Below, piece after piece: positions 46,990-59,477 of a stretch of 64,000 nucleotides of DNA (the stretch's first letter is position 1; each line of letters begins with the position of its first letter). The position numbers and the translations under genes are program-made. This DNA is from Cacajao melanocephalus. Taxonomy: Eukaryota > Chordata > Mammalia > Primates > Pitheciidae. The notes beneath the pieces were generated by a model. That model worked only from the letters and a program-made list of their open reading frames with translations. It did not search any database and was not told the origin of the DNA. The DNA lies in the NCBI GenBank assembly GCA_963573385.1, contig CAUYLG010005430.1:37182-101181 (forward strand), written 5' to 3'.

Positions 46990-47390
46990 GAAATCAGATA
47001 GGCAGCAACACTGTAGTAGTGGGGGACTTCAATACTCCACTGACAGCACTAGGCAGGTCATCAAGACAGAAAGTGAGCAAAGAGACAATGGATTTAACCT
47101 TTACCTTGGAACAAGTGGACTTAACAGATATATACAGAATATTCAACAAATTTAAGAAAATTGAAATTATATCAAGCTTTCTGTCAGACCACAGCAGAAT
47201 AAAACTGGAAATCAACTCCAAAAGGAACCTTCAAAACCATGCAAATATATGGAAATTAAATAACCTGCTCCTGAATGAGCATTGGGTCAAAAACAAAATC
47301 AAGATGGAAATTAAAAAATTCTTCAAACTGAGTGACAGACACTCCCTAGACAAAACCTCTGGGGTACAACAAAGGCGGTGCAAGGAGATC
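46990..47390 (+). pseudogene. LINE-1 ORF2 endonuclease fragment
   Basis: The open frame 47019-47426 starts in the motif 'gggggacttcaatactccac' (the endonuclease GDFN-type segment) and continues through the SDH-type segment ('tctgtcagaccacagc'), with an internal deletion between them. The last codons are not endonuclease: the frame runs across the junction into inverted L1 3'UTR. Confidence 0.85.
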
Positions 47391-47394
47391 TTCC

Positions 47395-48318
47395 AGGATT
47401 GTTGCATAGGTACACATATGCCATGATGGTTTCCTGTCTCCATCCCCCCATCACCTACATGCAGCATTTCTCCCAGTGTTATCCTTCTCCAACATCCCAG
47501 CCCCCTGCTGTCCCTCCCCTAGCATCCACCCCCCAACAGACCCCAGTGTGTGATATTCCCCTCCCTGTGGCCATGTGTTCTCATTGTTCAACACGTGCCT
47601 GTGAGTGAAAACATTCAGTGTTTGGTTTTCTGTTCTTGTGTCAGTTTGCTGACAATGATGGTTTCCAGATTCATCCATGTCCCTACAAAGAACATGAACT
47701 AATCATTTTTTATGGCTGCATAGTGTTCCATGGTGTATATGTGCCACATTTTCTTTGTCCAATCTACCATTGATGGGCATTTGAATTGGTTCTAGGTCTT
47801 TGCTATTATAAACAGTGCCACAATGAACATCGCACGTGTGCATGTGTCTTTATAATAGAATGATTCATAATCCTTTGAGTATACATCCAGTAATGGGATT
47901 GCTGGGTCAAATGGAATTTCTATTTCTAGGTCCTTGAGGAATTGCCATACTGTCTTCCAAAATGGTTGAACTAATTTACACTCCCACCAACAGTGTAAAA
48001 GTGTTCCTATTTCTCCACATCCTCTCCAGCATCTGTTGTCTCCTGATTTTTTAATGATCACCATTTTAATTGGCATGAGATGGTATCTCAATGTGGTTTT
48101 GATTTGTATTGCTCTAATGACCAGTGATGATAAGAATTTTTTCATATGTTTGTTGGCTGCATAAATATCTTCTTTTGAAAGGCATCTGTTCATATTCTTT
48201 GCCCACTTTTGAATGAGTTTGTTTGTTTTTTTCTTGTAAATCTGCTTTAGTTCTTTGTAGTTTCTGGATATCAGCCCTTTGTCACAATGGGTAGATTGGG
48301 TTGGTTGCTGGTTCAAGA
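47395..48318 (-). mobile_element. LINE-1 3' half fragment, antisense, joined to L1 5' half
   Basis: Antisense L1 starting inside the 3'UTR ('ttgttgcataggtacacat'), lacking the last ~60 bases and any poly-T, and running to ORF2 at 'tggatatcagccctttgtca'. The minus-strand open frame 47792-48316 (174 codons, the longest in the window) spans the ORF2 C-terminal domain with an intact Cx3Cx7Hx4C knuckle pattern; its first residues are flanking sequence. Similarity is that of a moderately young L1PA-type element. Confidence 0.9.
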
Positions 48319-49096
48319 ATTATATAAAAATATGAATGGGTTTGGTGTCTTAAGTATCTTATAATTACTCTAAATAGTAAAATGTGATGAAACAGGATAA
48401 AAGAAAAGAGGTAGTGAAAATGGGATATGTAGTACTTTCCAGATTCCTCAATACTGAGAAAATATTTAAATTATCACTTATTAGTCATAAATTTTTATTT
48501 TACTTTAAAATTGATGTAATTTTAGCTGTTTATAGTGCAATAGATCCATTCCAAAGTCACTCTGTCAAAAACTGCATTCTCTTTAGAGGGGGCATCTCAA
48601 TCCTGGCAACAATTTAATGACTCAGGAAACATAAATTGTTTAACTGACAAATAATAATTTTATATATTTATAGGGTACAATATGTTTCAATATTTATTTA
48701 TACCGTGAAATGATTATATCAGGCTATTCAACTAATTCCTCACCTCACATACAGTCTTATATAGAATTAAACTGAGTCTTGTCAAATAGAGTAAGTTTCC
48801 ATGGTCATTCATTAGTTAGTGAAACCAGTTTTCAATTCAGATCATCTTTACTCTAAAACCCATGGTTTTTCACTCAATCATGGATAAATTCTCTGGTAAA
48901 TGTGGATATTTATGATTAAAAACAAATACTGTATATAAGATACTTGCTTTTAACTCTCTCTTTCCTAATCACACTAGCTCTAGAGAAGTTATAAATGCAA
49001 ATCCCCACACCCAAGAAGTCAATCCAACTTTCTCTTTCCATTAATGTTGCAATGGTTGTCACTCACTCAAAAATGTTCTGATTACATACTGTATTT
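48319..49096. other. AT-rich single-copy-like sequence
   Basis: Nothing recognised. Confidence 0.4.
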
Positions 49097-49396
49097 TGTT
49101 TGTTTGTTCTTAGAGACAGGGCCTCACTCTGTCACCCAGGCTATAGTGCAGTGGCACTATAATTACTCACTGAAACCTCAAACTTCTGGGCTCCAGCAAA
49201 CCTCCCACATCAGCCTCCAAGTACCGAGGACTACAGACATGCATCACCAAGCCCAGCTAATTAAAAAAAAAAAATGTAGAGATGAGGTCTTGTTATGTTA
49301 CCTAGGCTGGTCTTGAACTCCGTATCTCAAGTGACACATTTACACTGGCATCCAAGAGAACTAGGATTATAGATGTGAGTCACTGTGCCCAATTCA
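49097..49396 (-). mobile_element. AluJ SINE, antisense
   Basis: Begins with a (TTTG)n-like tail, then 'agagacagggcctcactctg', and ends at 'gatgtgagtcactgtgccca'. Highly diverged. An A run at 49264-49274 replaces the usual T stretch of the mid linker. Confidence 0.85.
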
Positions 49397-50452
49397 TACT
49401 ATGTTTTAACTTCAATAAAATGAGTATCATGTCATATAAGTTATTATTTAGTATTCAGATGTTCTGTCGGGATGTCCAAATATTCACACCAGTTACGTTT
49501 ATATTTTTAACTCATACTCTTGGAAAATGAAGATGATACAAGTATTTTAGTAATTTTAACATATAAGTACTAGTCAATGTACAGGGAAAAAATGCTTTAC
49601 AAGCCAGATAAATTTCTAAACTATTATCAGTTAATACAATTACTCTGGTGTCAAGGTTTCTAATGCAATTACAGACTAGTAGATACAGTTTGTGCGAAAG
49701 AAACAAAAACTGCAGAGGCCAAGGAATAAATTCAAAAAGCTATGAATAAAAATCTGAATGAAATGTGCGCAACCTGTTGAGAGGATTAATTTAGCAGCAA
49801 AACCAGCAGTAAGAAAAAGTACTGAAAATATATGTAATAGGTCTGCTCAAGTTTAGTTCACTTAGGAAAATAGGTGTTTTTACAAAAAGGAAATTTTAGG
49901 CAATAATATTAACAATAAGATAGGAAATGGAAATCAAAATGATATGCATAACATGTAAACTGTTGAATTACATAATTAAACTTCCTGGAAAATTGCCTTT
50001 TTAAACTGATTCTATCACATTTGATGTATAAATGAAATATCTCAAATGTCATAGAGTGTATTTGTTAGTATAATGAAGATTGATAACAACTCATTCTCAT
50101 TGTCCTTCAACTGCTTTAGTATTGTAATAAAACTTCAAAACTTTCTCCAGTTTGTTTCATAGAGTCTCTTACTCAATAGGTTTTTATCGGTAAGATAGTT
50201 TCTGAACGCTTGCACTTAAAATGAGCTCTTTATTGAAACCTGCAATCTTCTTAGTTGAATGATCTAAGACTATGCAATAAGTCCTCATAGATCCTCATTT
50301 TATTTTTATAGCAGCTGAAATAAGATTCAGCATGATTTACTTAGATGAATTCATTGACTTTGCTTCATTCTGTATTGTAACCCTTAGGGTAATTAGATAA
50401 ATTTAAAATGAATCACAGGGGAGATTCAAAGGTCCAATAAAACAGAGAGAAA
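49397..50452. other. AT-rich single-copy-like sequence
   Basis: About 1 kb, nothing recognised. Confidence 0.4.
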
Positions 50453-51524
<1,072 letters not shown>

Positions 51525-51865
51525 CTCTGATATGAGAAAATACTACTTAGCAATACAAATGAATAAAGTACTGATATGATCAATGATATAAATGAATCTC
51601 AATCATTATCTTAAGTAGAATAATTTAGATGCAAAAGCATACGTACTGTACAATTCCATGTTAAATTCTTGAAATATCTTGAGAGATAGTGACAAAATAC
51701 AGATTATTTATTGCCTGGGACCAGCATGGTTGGAAGGAGGGATGAACTACAAAGGGGCAGTAGGAAACTTTTGGCATGATAGAAATGTTTGGTGCCCTGA
51801 TTGTAGTAGTTTCATGTTTTAGACTTGAAATGAATACTATTTATTTTACATAAACTATAACACTG
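51525..51865 (+). mobile_element. Old LINE-1 (L1M) 3'UTR fragment, sense
   Basis: Order typical of L1M 3' ends: 'aataaagtactgatatgatc', 'gtactgtacaattccatgtt', 'tattgcctgggaccagcatg' and 'atagaaatgtttggtgccct', then an AT-rich end. Confidence 0.7.
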
Positions 51866-51884
51866 TAACAGAGACATCAAATAG

Positions 51885-51917
51885 AAAAAAAAAGAAAAGA
51901 AAAGAAAAAAAGAAAAT
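51885..51917. repeat. (AAAAG)n A-rich simple repeat
   Basis: Runs of A with regularly spaced G, shortly after the L1M fragment and possibly its decayed tail. Confidence 0.8.
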
Positions 51918-52904
51918 GAAATAAAACATGAGTCAAGGAATAAGACAAAATACAGTAAAACAAAGATTGCCAGGATACAGAGGAAAGAACAGTTCCAACT
52001 ACTCAGTGCTGTGTGTATATATGTTTCCTGAGCAGGTAAAGTGGATGCAGAAAATAATTTACCAATCCTGACAACAATACAATGATTATTATCCCATAAG
52101 AAACCTGAAGCCAAGATTATTTCCAGAATTAAATTAATATTAAAATTAAAAGAGGACTTTTTGACAGGCTAGTTTTCAATTAACTCCAAAATTGGTGAGT
52201 AGGTGAATCTTGTGTGAAACTAAGATGAGACTAAATTTTGGCATGATGTGACAAGAAAAATGATATTGAAACAGCAGGGCCAAGGAAAATGTCACAGTCT
52301 GTTTGAGCAAATGAGTCTTGAGAATTACATGATTTATAATACCAAAGTTTCCTTCATTGCACCTTTATAGGGTGACGACCATGCTTGAAAAATGCTTTTC
52401 TCCTTAGTTGTTTGATGAACTCCTATTCAATCATCGAACTCAGACTCACAGGTCAGCTGTTTTACTAAGCCTTACTCCATCAGTCACTTGATGTCAGGTG
52501 GTCACTTTCTTCCATCAAGACACAATGAGTTGTATTATTTCTCTGTTTCTTCTATGTGAAAAAATGCATCAGATCATAAGTATATTGAGAAATGGATTTG
52601 TCATTTTATTTCACATTACATGGGAGCTGCTGAATAAATTGTGTGTATGTGTAGATGAATGAACGGTAAAATCCACTAATTGGGTGATAGCTCTACAAGA
52701 TGATTATAAGTTATATCAGGTCCTTATTTTATGTAACTTTTAGAAAATCAATTAAAATTCATATCTTTCCAAAACATTGGGGTTTTACAAAAGCAATTCA
52801 GAAAATATATGTTCTCTTTTCCAGTAACTTACCCAATACGAACAATGGGTGTCTAACAGACATATAGCCCAAGAATATTTATATGCTATATAATAAATAC
52901 ACAT
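51918..52904. other. Single-copy-like sequence
   Basis: About 1 kb, nothing recognised. Confidence 0.4.
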
Positions 52905-53115
52905 AAATAAATCCCACATGGGCAAACTGTTGCCTGTGGGCTAAATCTGCTCTGTTGTCTCTTTTGGAAAATAAAGTTTTATTGGAATGTGGCTATGACC
53001 ATTCACTTACAAATTGTCCATTGCTGCTTTCATGCTATAACAGCAGAGTTGAGTAATGGCAACTGAGACCCTGTGGCCTGCAAAGACAAAAATACTGAGT
53101 ATCTCAGCCCTTAGA
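52905..53115. mobile_element. hAT-type DNA transposon fossil (MER1-like)
   Basis: 'gtgggctaaatctgctctgt', 'aaataaagttttattggaat', 'tgtccattgctgctttcatg' and 'cagcagagttgagtaatggc' match, in order, a common hAT-type non-autonomous element of the mammalian genome. The exact family name and the terminal repeats could not be confirmed. Confidence 0.65.
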
Positions 53116-53864
53116 AAAAAAAATACCGATAGCCCTTTAATAAAAATATGTTATAGAGTTGTAAATCCATTTGGAGATGAGAGGAATAAGGCATTTGTTA
53201 AGAAGATAAGTTGCAGAGCAAACACTGCTTCCCACTTACTCCCAGATCCCATTTTAGAAGGAGTTTCACATTTTTTGTGACCTTTTCGCCAAGCTACCAC
53301 TTGACAATCAACTGCCTGAAAATTACATAAATTGCAGTTCTGAAAACACCATGTATTTCTGGATTCTAGGTCTTCCTGCTAGCCTTGCTACCAAGGTGAT
53401 CATTAGTAAACCCGTTCTCTTTGGAGCTCATGTCTCCCACTTGTAAAGTGAGAGGTTTGGATAGCATACGATTTTTCCCTTTTCAAGGTATGCCTGATTT
53501 CCTGAATATGTGATCTGTGCAGTCTCACAGTTTCACGAAAACTCTCATCTACAGAATTCACTAACATTGTTTCACATTCTGAAGAAATTTTGGTTTTGCA
53601 CTGGGCTCCAAGAGATGTGAGGACATTGAGAGGTAGCAGAAGCTAAAGTGTTTTGGGAGATTGTTTCTCCACCACTTTACCTCTTTCCATTGTAATGTTT
53701 CTTCTCGAGACCACACCTTCCCTAGGTCTCCAATGAGCTTATATTTTTTCAGCTCTCACAAGAGGTAGATCACTGTGTTTTCCATTCAAAAAATATTTGA
53801 ATCTATTAAATAAAAGAATCTTGGAAAATATTAAACCAAAAAGGATATTAGATTGCCTAGGAAC
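53116..53864. other. Single-copy-like sequence
   Basis: Nothing recognised. Confidence 0.4.
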
Positions 53865-53990
53865 TTAGTTGTCTCATTTTATAGAGGAAGAAATTGAGAA
53901 CCAGGGAAGTCCTGAGACTTCCCCAAGTAAACGACAAAGCCCGGTCAAGAGAACATGACCTGAATCACCCTCATCTGATTATTTCATCAC
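53865..53990 (+). repeat. MIR SINE fragment, sense
   Basis: 'ctcattttatagaggaagaa', 'attgagaaccagggaag' and 'acttccccaagtaaacgaca' follow the MIR core order. Confidence 0.65.
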
Positions 53991-54164
53991 TTCAAGAAAG
54001 AGGCAAGGCATTTCCAATTATTTCTTCAAAGTACTGCAAATAGCAAGGGAACATCCTCTGGTTATTTCAGTAATTCAAAGGAGGTACAAGGTTTTCCACT
54101 TTTTCTCCCCTGCAAAAGCACTCTCTAAATTGTAGCCTGATGTATAACTATAACTTCAAGCTTC

Positions 54165-54285
54165 CAATTTAAATAATAATAATGATAGTTATAATAATGG
54201 CTTAAAATTTACCATGAAACTATTCTGTTCAAGCATTGCGCTGAGTATTTTATGTGACTTACCCATTGGTTCCTTTTACTATCAT
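54165..54285 (+). repeat. MIR SINE 5' fragment, sense
   Basis: 'aataataatgatagttataa', 'tctgttcaagcattgcgctg' and 'agtattttatgtgacttacc' resemble the MIR 5' part. Confidence 0.5.
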
Positions 54286-54345
54286 AGCAGTGAGACTTTG
54301 GGGAAGTAACTTCACCTTTTTGTGTCTCAGCTTCCTCAAAAGTAA
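54286..54345 (-). repeat. MIR SINE fragment, antisense
   Basis: 'gggaagtaacttcacctttt' and 'tgtctcagcttcctcaaaag' are the antisense MIR core, in opposite orientation to the piece just before it. Confidence 0.5.
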
Positions 54346-54424
54346 GTTGGAGAGTACAGCTGGTACATAATCAAAGTGAAAGCAAAGCAAAGGTTATATC
54401 CAAGCATGGTGGAAAGTTCTGGAG

Positions 54425-54499
54425 AGATATCTATATCTATATCTATATCTATATCTATATCTATATCTATATCTATATCTAGATATATAGATATATATT
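54425..54499. repeat. (ATATCT)n hexanucleotide array
   Basis: About nine near-perfect ATATCT units, ending in 'agatatatagatatatat', almost the reverse complement of the array. On the minus strand it encodes an Asp-Ile repeat in a meaningless frame. Confidence 0.95.
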
Positions 54500-54504
54500 T
54501 GCAG

Positions 54505-54790
54505 CATAAAACAATATCCCAAAATGTAGAGGCATAAAATAACATTACGGATATAATTTCATGGGAATGGGTCAGGACCTCAGGAGGGTTGCAGATTATT
54601 TGATATCTTTTCCATAGTTGCATTCAGATGTTGGGTAGGACTGCAGTCATCTAAAGTCTTGTCTCGATGGAATGTTCAAGATGCCTCCCTCACATAGCTC
54701 ACAGTTAAGGCTGGCTGTTGCTTAGGCATTCACTGGCTAATGCTGATAAGAGGGCCAGTACAAGGTATTTTTAGCAGTTCTGTCTCAAAG
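54505..54790. repeat. Possible ancient interspersed repeat
   Basis: 'tcccaaaatgtagaggcata' and 'gactgcagtcatctaaagtc' followed by '...ctcacagttaaggctggctg' resemble a widespread old mammalian repeat, but I cannot name it. Weak call. Confidence 0.35.
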
Positions 54791-56290
54791 CAATCAAACT
54801 TCTTGCACAGGAGCTATATTCTCCAGGGGCAAGGATCTTAAGAGAACCAGACTAAAGCTGCATGACCTTAGATATAAAAAGTGTAACTCTTAAATGTATT
54901 CCTTTATTATTCAAAGTTCTCACAAGCCCAATCAGTGTCAAGGATATGAGAATAGACCTCACTTTTTGATTAAATGTTCTTTGCCAAAAGGGAGGAAAGA
55001 CCATATCAACAGAGTTTCATATAATCCTTAATTTTTGTTTATCTTATTGTTCAAGTCTGATAATGGATGAGGGAAAGCTTATTATTTTTTAAATGAACAG
55101 TAAAAATATCTAAGCTGTAACGGCGTATGTTTCAGTAGAAACATACATTTTATAATGATAATCTTTATAAAAGTTATGGTTTGATTCATGCAAACAGATT
55201 TGGACTACTTTTTGTTATTTTTAAGACTTTTATGTAAATTTATACTTAATATGGACAATTAGCTCTTGGTATGTTTTGTAAATATGAGTAGCCACCTAGA
55301 TTCATACTGAGGCAGGTCCACATTATGTAGGCATTAAAGAGCAAGTATAAATCAAAAAATCACTCAAAACAAATACACAATAATCAGATTTGAAGAGAAT
55401 ACTATTGTTTAGAGCTGATGGGGCTATAACAAAAAACATTTTTTTCTCTTGAGTATCTTATATCTTAGTTTTGTGGAAGAAAATGTAGAGATTCAAAGAA
55501 ATATATATAATATACAAAGCAAATGACATAGGCAGTCATTTCTGTAGCGGATCAGTGTAGAGAAAAGATCCTTTTGGTCAAATGTGTAAGAATAGCTTAT
55601 TTAAATCTCTAATGTTAGATGCTGCAGATGTGAAGAAAATTTCCCAAAGAACTGCATGGAATATGTTTCTTTACTTTTATGTGGAGTGTCTTTCATCATC
55701 TTGTGATCCAGAACAGTTGTTAAAATAAACTCTTCTTCTATGAGAAAGCCAAGGATTACCTATTTCTGATCTGGAGGCAAGTAATGCATTATCCATGACA
55801 ACTCTATGTATTGCTTGGTGGTCACTGGAGATGTATTGAAGGCAAAGGTTCATTTGCTTAGCTTAATTTTAAAAAGTTCCATTTGCCTTGTGACACAAGT
55901 TTTCATGAAACTCAGCACAAAAGATAAACACAGTACTGCAGTCCTTTGGTTTGCAATGTCAGTATCATCACTGTAATAACCTAAATTTTATAATAAGCAA
56001 GTGTGAGAATCAGCAATTCAAATGTGCTGTCAATTATTGCATAATGTTGAGAGTTATAGAATAACTATGAATTTCCTGTTTACCCACATGTATGGATATT
56101 CATCTGACATTTATAACACGATATTGTGATATATATTTGGTGGTATGCTTTCCTTTGGGATTATTCTGTCAATATTTCATATTGTTATCATTAGTTTTTA
56201 CCTAGTTCTTCTCCTTCTCCTTCCATCCAAATATCTGCTACATCCTATCTCAATCATGCATTATCACTTTTTATTTTACTTTCAAAAAAT
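54791..56290. other. AT-rich single-copy-like sequence
   Basis: About 1.5 kb. No gene or element recognised. Confidence 0.4.
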
Positions 56291-57402
56291 ATTTGCATTT
56301 CTCTAATGACCAGTGATGATGAACATTTTTTCAAATGTTTGTTGGTCGCGTAAATGTCATCTTTTGAAAAGTGTCTTTTCATGTCCTTTGCCCACTTTTT
56401 GATGGGTTGTTTGTTTTTTTCTTGTAAATTTGTTTAACTTCTTTGTAGATTCTGGATATTAGCCCTTTGTCAGATGGGTAGATTTCAAAAAATTTTTCAC
56501 ATTCTGTTGGTTGCAGATTCAATCTAATGATTGTTTCTTTTGCTGGGCAGAAGCTCTTACGTTTAATTAGATCCCATTTGTCTATTTTGACTTTTGTTGC
56601 CATTGCTTTTGGTGTTTTAGTCATGAAGTCATTGCCTATGTCACATTGAGATACAATCTCTTGCCAGTTAGAATGACAATCATTAAAAAATCTGGAGATA
56701 ACAGATGCTGGAGAGGATATGGAGAAATAGGAAGGCTTTTACACTGTTGGTGGGAGTGTAAATTAGTCCAACCATTGTGGAAGACGGTGTCTTCATTCCT
56801 CAAGGATCTAGAAATAGAGATTCCATTTGACCCAGCAATCCCATTACTGGGTATATATCCAAAGGATTAGAAACCATTCTATTGTAAAGATACAGGCACA
56901 CATATGTTTACTGCAGCACTGTTTACAAAATAGCAAAGACTTGGAACCAACCCAAATGCCCATGAGTGATAGACTGGATAAAGAAAAATGTGGCACATAA
57001 ACACTATGGAATGCTATGCAGCCATAGAAAAGGATGAGCTCATGTCCTTTGCAGGGACATGGATGAAGGTGGAAGCCATCATTCTCAGCAAACTGACACA
57101 AGAACAGAAAACCGAATACCTCATGTTCTCACTCATAAGTCGTTGTTGAACAATGAGAACACATGGACACAGGAATGGGAATATCACACACCGGGGCCTG
57201 TTGGTGGGTAGGCAGTCTCAGGGAGGGATAGCAGGGGGGTGGGGTGATTGGGGAGGGATAACATTAGGAGAAATACCTAATGTAAGTGACGGGGGGAAGA
57301 ATGCAGCAAACCACCAAAGCATGTGTATGTATACCTATGTAATAATCCTGCACAATCTGCACATGTACCCCAGAACTTAAAGTATAATTAAAAAAAAAGA
57401 AA
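56291..57402 (+). mobile_element. LINE-1 (L1PA-like) with 5' inversion
   Basis: The left part (56291-56641) is antisense ORF2. The right part (about 56642-57402) is sense ORF2 C-terminus, 3'UTR and an A-rich tail. The junction is at 'gcctatgtcacattgagat'. The inverted piece is the L1 segment that normally lies directly upstream of the sense part, with only about ten bases missing, so this is one insertion. In the sense frame 56646-56870 the second Cys of the ORF2 knuckle is Tyr. It ends 'cagaacttaaagtataatt' plus poly-A. Confidence 0.9.
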
Positions 57403-57849
57403 AAAGACATAGAATAAAGACAGCCAAACACCCCCAAACCCCCCCCAAAAATTTTATTCTTTAATTTCATCTGGGACCTACTATGAAGACCTGAGGACTA
57501 GAGCCATGGCCTAGAACAGACAATCAGTGACTAACAATTTATTGGAAAACTCTCCTGAAGTTTTTGTTTGTTTGTTTGTTTGTTTTTTTAATGTTTGCTG
57601 CAACTAAGATGATTTGATAAACTGAATAAGCTATTGGTCACATGAATTTAACTTGAATTGGTAAGCAGAAACAGTTTGTCATTCATTGTCTTAAAAGGTA
57701 AGGGGAATTGGGTAAATATTTGCTTTATTTTTTTATGCCATCTTTATTACTATTTTCAGAATGCAATTTTAAGATAGGATCATTAAGTTAGTAAACTTTG
57801 CCTAGGAATCATATTATCTACCTTTAAAGTTTTGAGATGAAACAGCATT
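57403..57849. other. AT-rich spacer with C runs and (GTTT)n
   Basis: C-rich runs occur at 57430-57447. A (GTTT)n tract of about six units lies at 57561-57586. Otherwise nothing recognised. Confidence 0.5.
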
Positions 57850-58640
57850 CTTAATACTTTTATGGATCTAAGATTTGTGTGTTTTATAATTTAGCTAAAA
57901 TTTCAGATATATTTTTCAGTCTCAGAATTTCAATATTTAAATTTTTGCAGAGATTTTCTATATTTTTATTTATCACCAGCATATTTTACCTTATGATATT
58001 TAACATAGTTATAGTAGCTGCTTTAAAATCCTTCTCAGCCTACTCTAGTAACTGGGTTATCTAGAAATTGGTCTCTGATGAGTGTGTTTTGTCATGCAAA
58101 TAGGTCATGCTTCCTGTTTTTTCTTTCTTTTTTTCTGTATGTAAAATAGCTTTGTACAGTATCTTGCACACTGTGAATTTTATGTTGTAGAAAATCTGGA
58201 TTCTGTCATACTTTTTCTAAGATTGGTCTCCCTTGATTATTAAGCAGGCTGAAATCAATCTACAAAACTTGTCTCCCCGATGAAGGTTGGTATTTCAAAT
58301 TTTAATTCAGTTCTTTTATCTGAACTGCTTGATGTCAGCTTCATTCATGTATGGTCCAGGGCTGTGTGAGACTTCTGAGCAGTGATTAGACACAGAAATT
58401 GGTATTTTCACTCTCTGGCTTTTCCATTTCTGGGACTTCACCTTTTTAAAATCTCCCCTTTATTTTTCTATAGCTGTAGTTGCTCTAAACTCAATTTCCT
58501 GATTCTTCAAACCAGCACAGCTGTGTGTTGTTCATTAGCGTTTTAAGTGCCCTGAATGTTGCAGACTTGGGCCTGCTCTCAGTCTAAAAACAACAAAATA
58601 TGAGAAATTTAAATTTACCCAGTGCCGTTCTCTTTTTCTA
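57850..58640 (-). mobile_element. Old LINE-1 (L1M) 3'UTR, antisense
   Basis: 'tagttatagtagctgcttta', then 'actgggttatctagaaattg', 'ttgcacactgtgaattttat', 'ctggattctgtcatactttt' and 'ttattaagcaggctgaaat' match the antisense order of old L1M-type 3'UTRs. Boundaries are approximate. Confidence 0.6.
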
Positions 58641-59336
58641 TAATGAGAGTTAACTTTCTTCTGGTTACTGGTGGTGCTCCCCGCACCCCCTTCTAGTATC
58701 TTCAAATAGGCCCCATGTTCCCAGATTTACAGTCATCTTTAGGAGATCTGTTTTTATGGGAGCTACTCGGCCAAATATGAAGCAGAATTCTCAGATAATA
58801 TGTGAAATGCACATAGAGGTTTGTTATCTACAATTAACATCCATAATTGAATGAAAAGCTTATTTTTAATCATATTGAATATATTATTCCCCATATTGCA
58901 ATCCTCTCACACTCTGTTGATAGACTTTAAAAGATTGTTTTTAAACAAATACTCTTTATAAACTAATTTCTATAATATTAATTAAAAGATAATGTTCATA
59001 ATTATAATTTAAATGATTTATGATCTGCTTCATTTGTAATCTATTGAGTGTAAGAAAAGATTTAAAATCCTTCAACATATTCTTCTAATTTAATAGGGAT
59101 GGAATTTGAATTCTTTTGTAATACCTCTTGATATGGTCCTTCTTACATGAAATTACATTTTTAAATGACTGTTTAAAAATATGACAGAATAGAGCCACAT
59201 GTACTACAAGGAAGTAAAGAGGAAAAGAATCACAACATTTTAAAAGTAATTATTTCTTGATTAGCATATCTTATATAAGTTATACAAATTAGTCTGCTAC
59301 CATGTGTCACAAAATAAATTCCGATTAATTTATTTT
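58641..59336. other. AT-rich single-copy-like sequence
   Basis: Nothing recognised. It supplies the target site of the solo LTR. Confidence 0.4.
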
Positions 59337-59400
59337 ATATTGTACTGAACCGAGCATAGAAAGTCAACACCAAGACAAAAGTATGCCAAATTGCAGGGTC

Positions 59401-59406
59401 TTTATT
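59401..59406 (-). terminator. Polyadenylation signal of the solo LTR
   Basis: Plus-strand 'tttatt' gives AATAAA on the minus strand, about 60 bases before the LTR end and in the expected place relative to the TATA box. Confidence 0.7.
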
Positions 59407-59470
59407 GCCGGCGGCCACGGAGGACTCGCATCTCTCCAACCCATGGCCCTGAAAGGAGAGTGTCAAGACC

Positions 59471-59477
59471 TTTTATA
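59471..59477 (-). promoter_or_regulatory. Candidate TATA box of the solo LTR
   Basis: On the minus strand 'gtataaaagg' contains TATAAAA, with G-rich upstream sequence. It lies about 65 bases before the polyadenylation signal, as in compact retroviral LTRs with a short R region. Activity unknown. Confidence 0.55.

Larger units (their letters stand above)
44510..47390 (+). mobile_element. LINE-1 5' half: 5'UTR, ORF1 relic, part of ORF2
   Basis: The sense 5'UTR runs from about 44510 ('catcatggcagatgggagac') to about 46020 and is GC-richer than its surroundings. An ORF1 relic and a shortened ORF2 endonuclease relic follow. Sequence between the ORF1 end and the late endonuclease is lost near 46985. 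L1 similarity continues to 'ctctggggtacaacaaagg' and then meets an inverted L1 3' end near 47390. Confidence 0.9.

Noticed and set aside
47019..47426. 135-codon frame as a novel fusion protein
   Set aside because: It is an L1 endonuclease fragment with an internal deletion, and its last residues come from the inverted L1 3'UTR at the junction.
47792..48316. The longest open frame (174 codons, minus strand) as a gene
   Set aside because: It is LINE-1 ORF2 C-terminal domain with flanking residues at its start, inside a truncated element without promoter.
54336..54623. Asp-Ile repeat protein encoded on the minus strand
   Set aside because: The repeat is produced by translating the ATATCT microsatellite.
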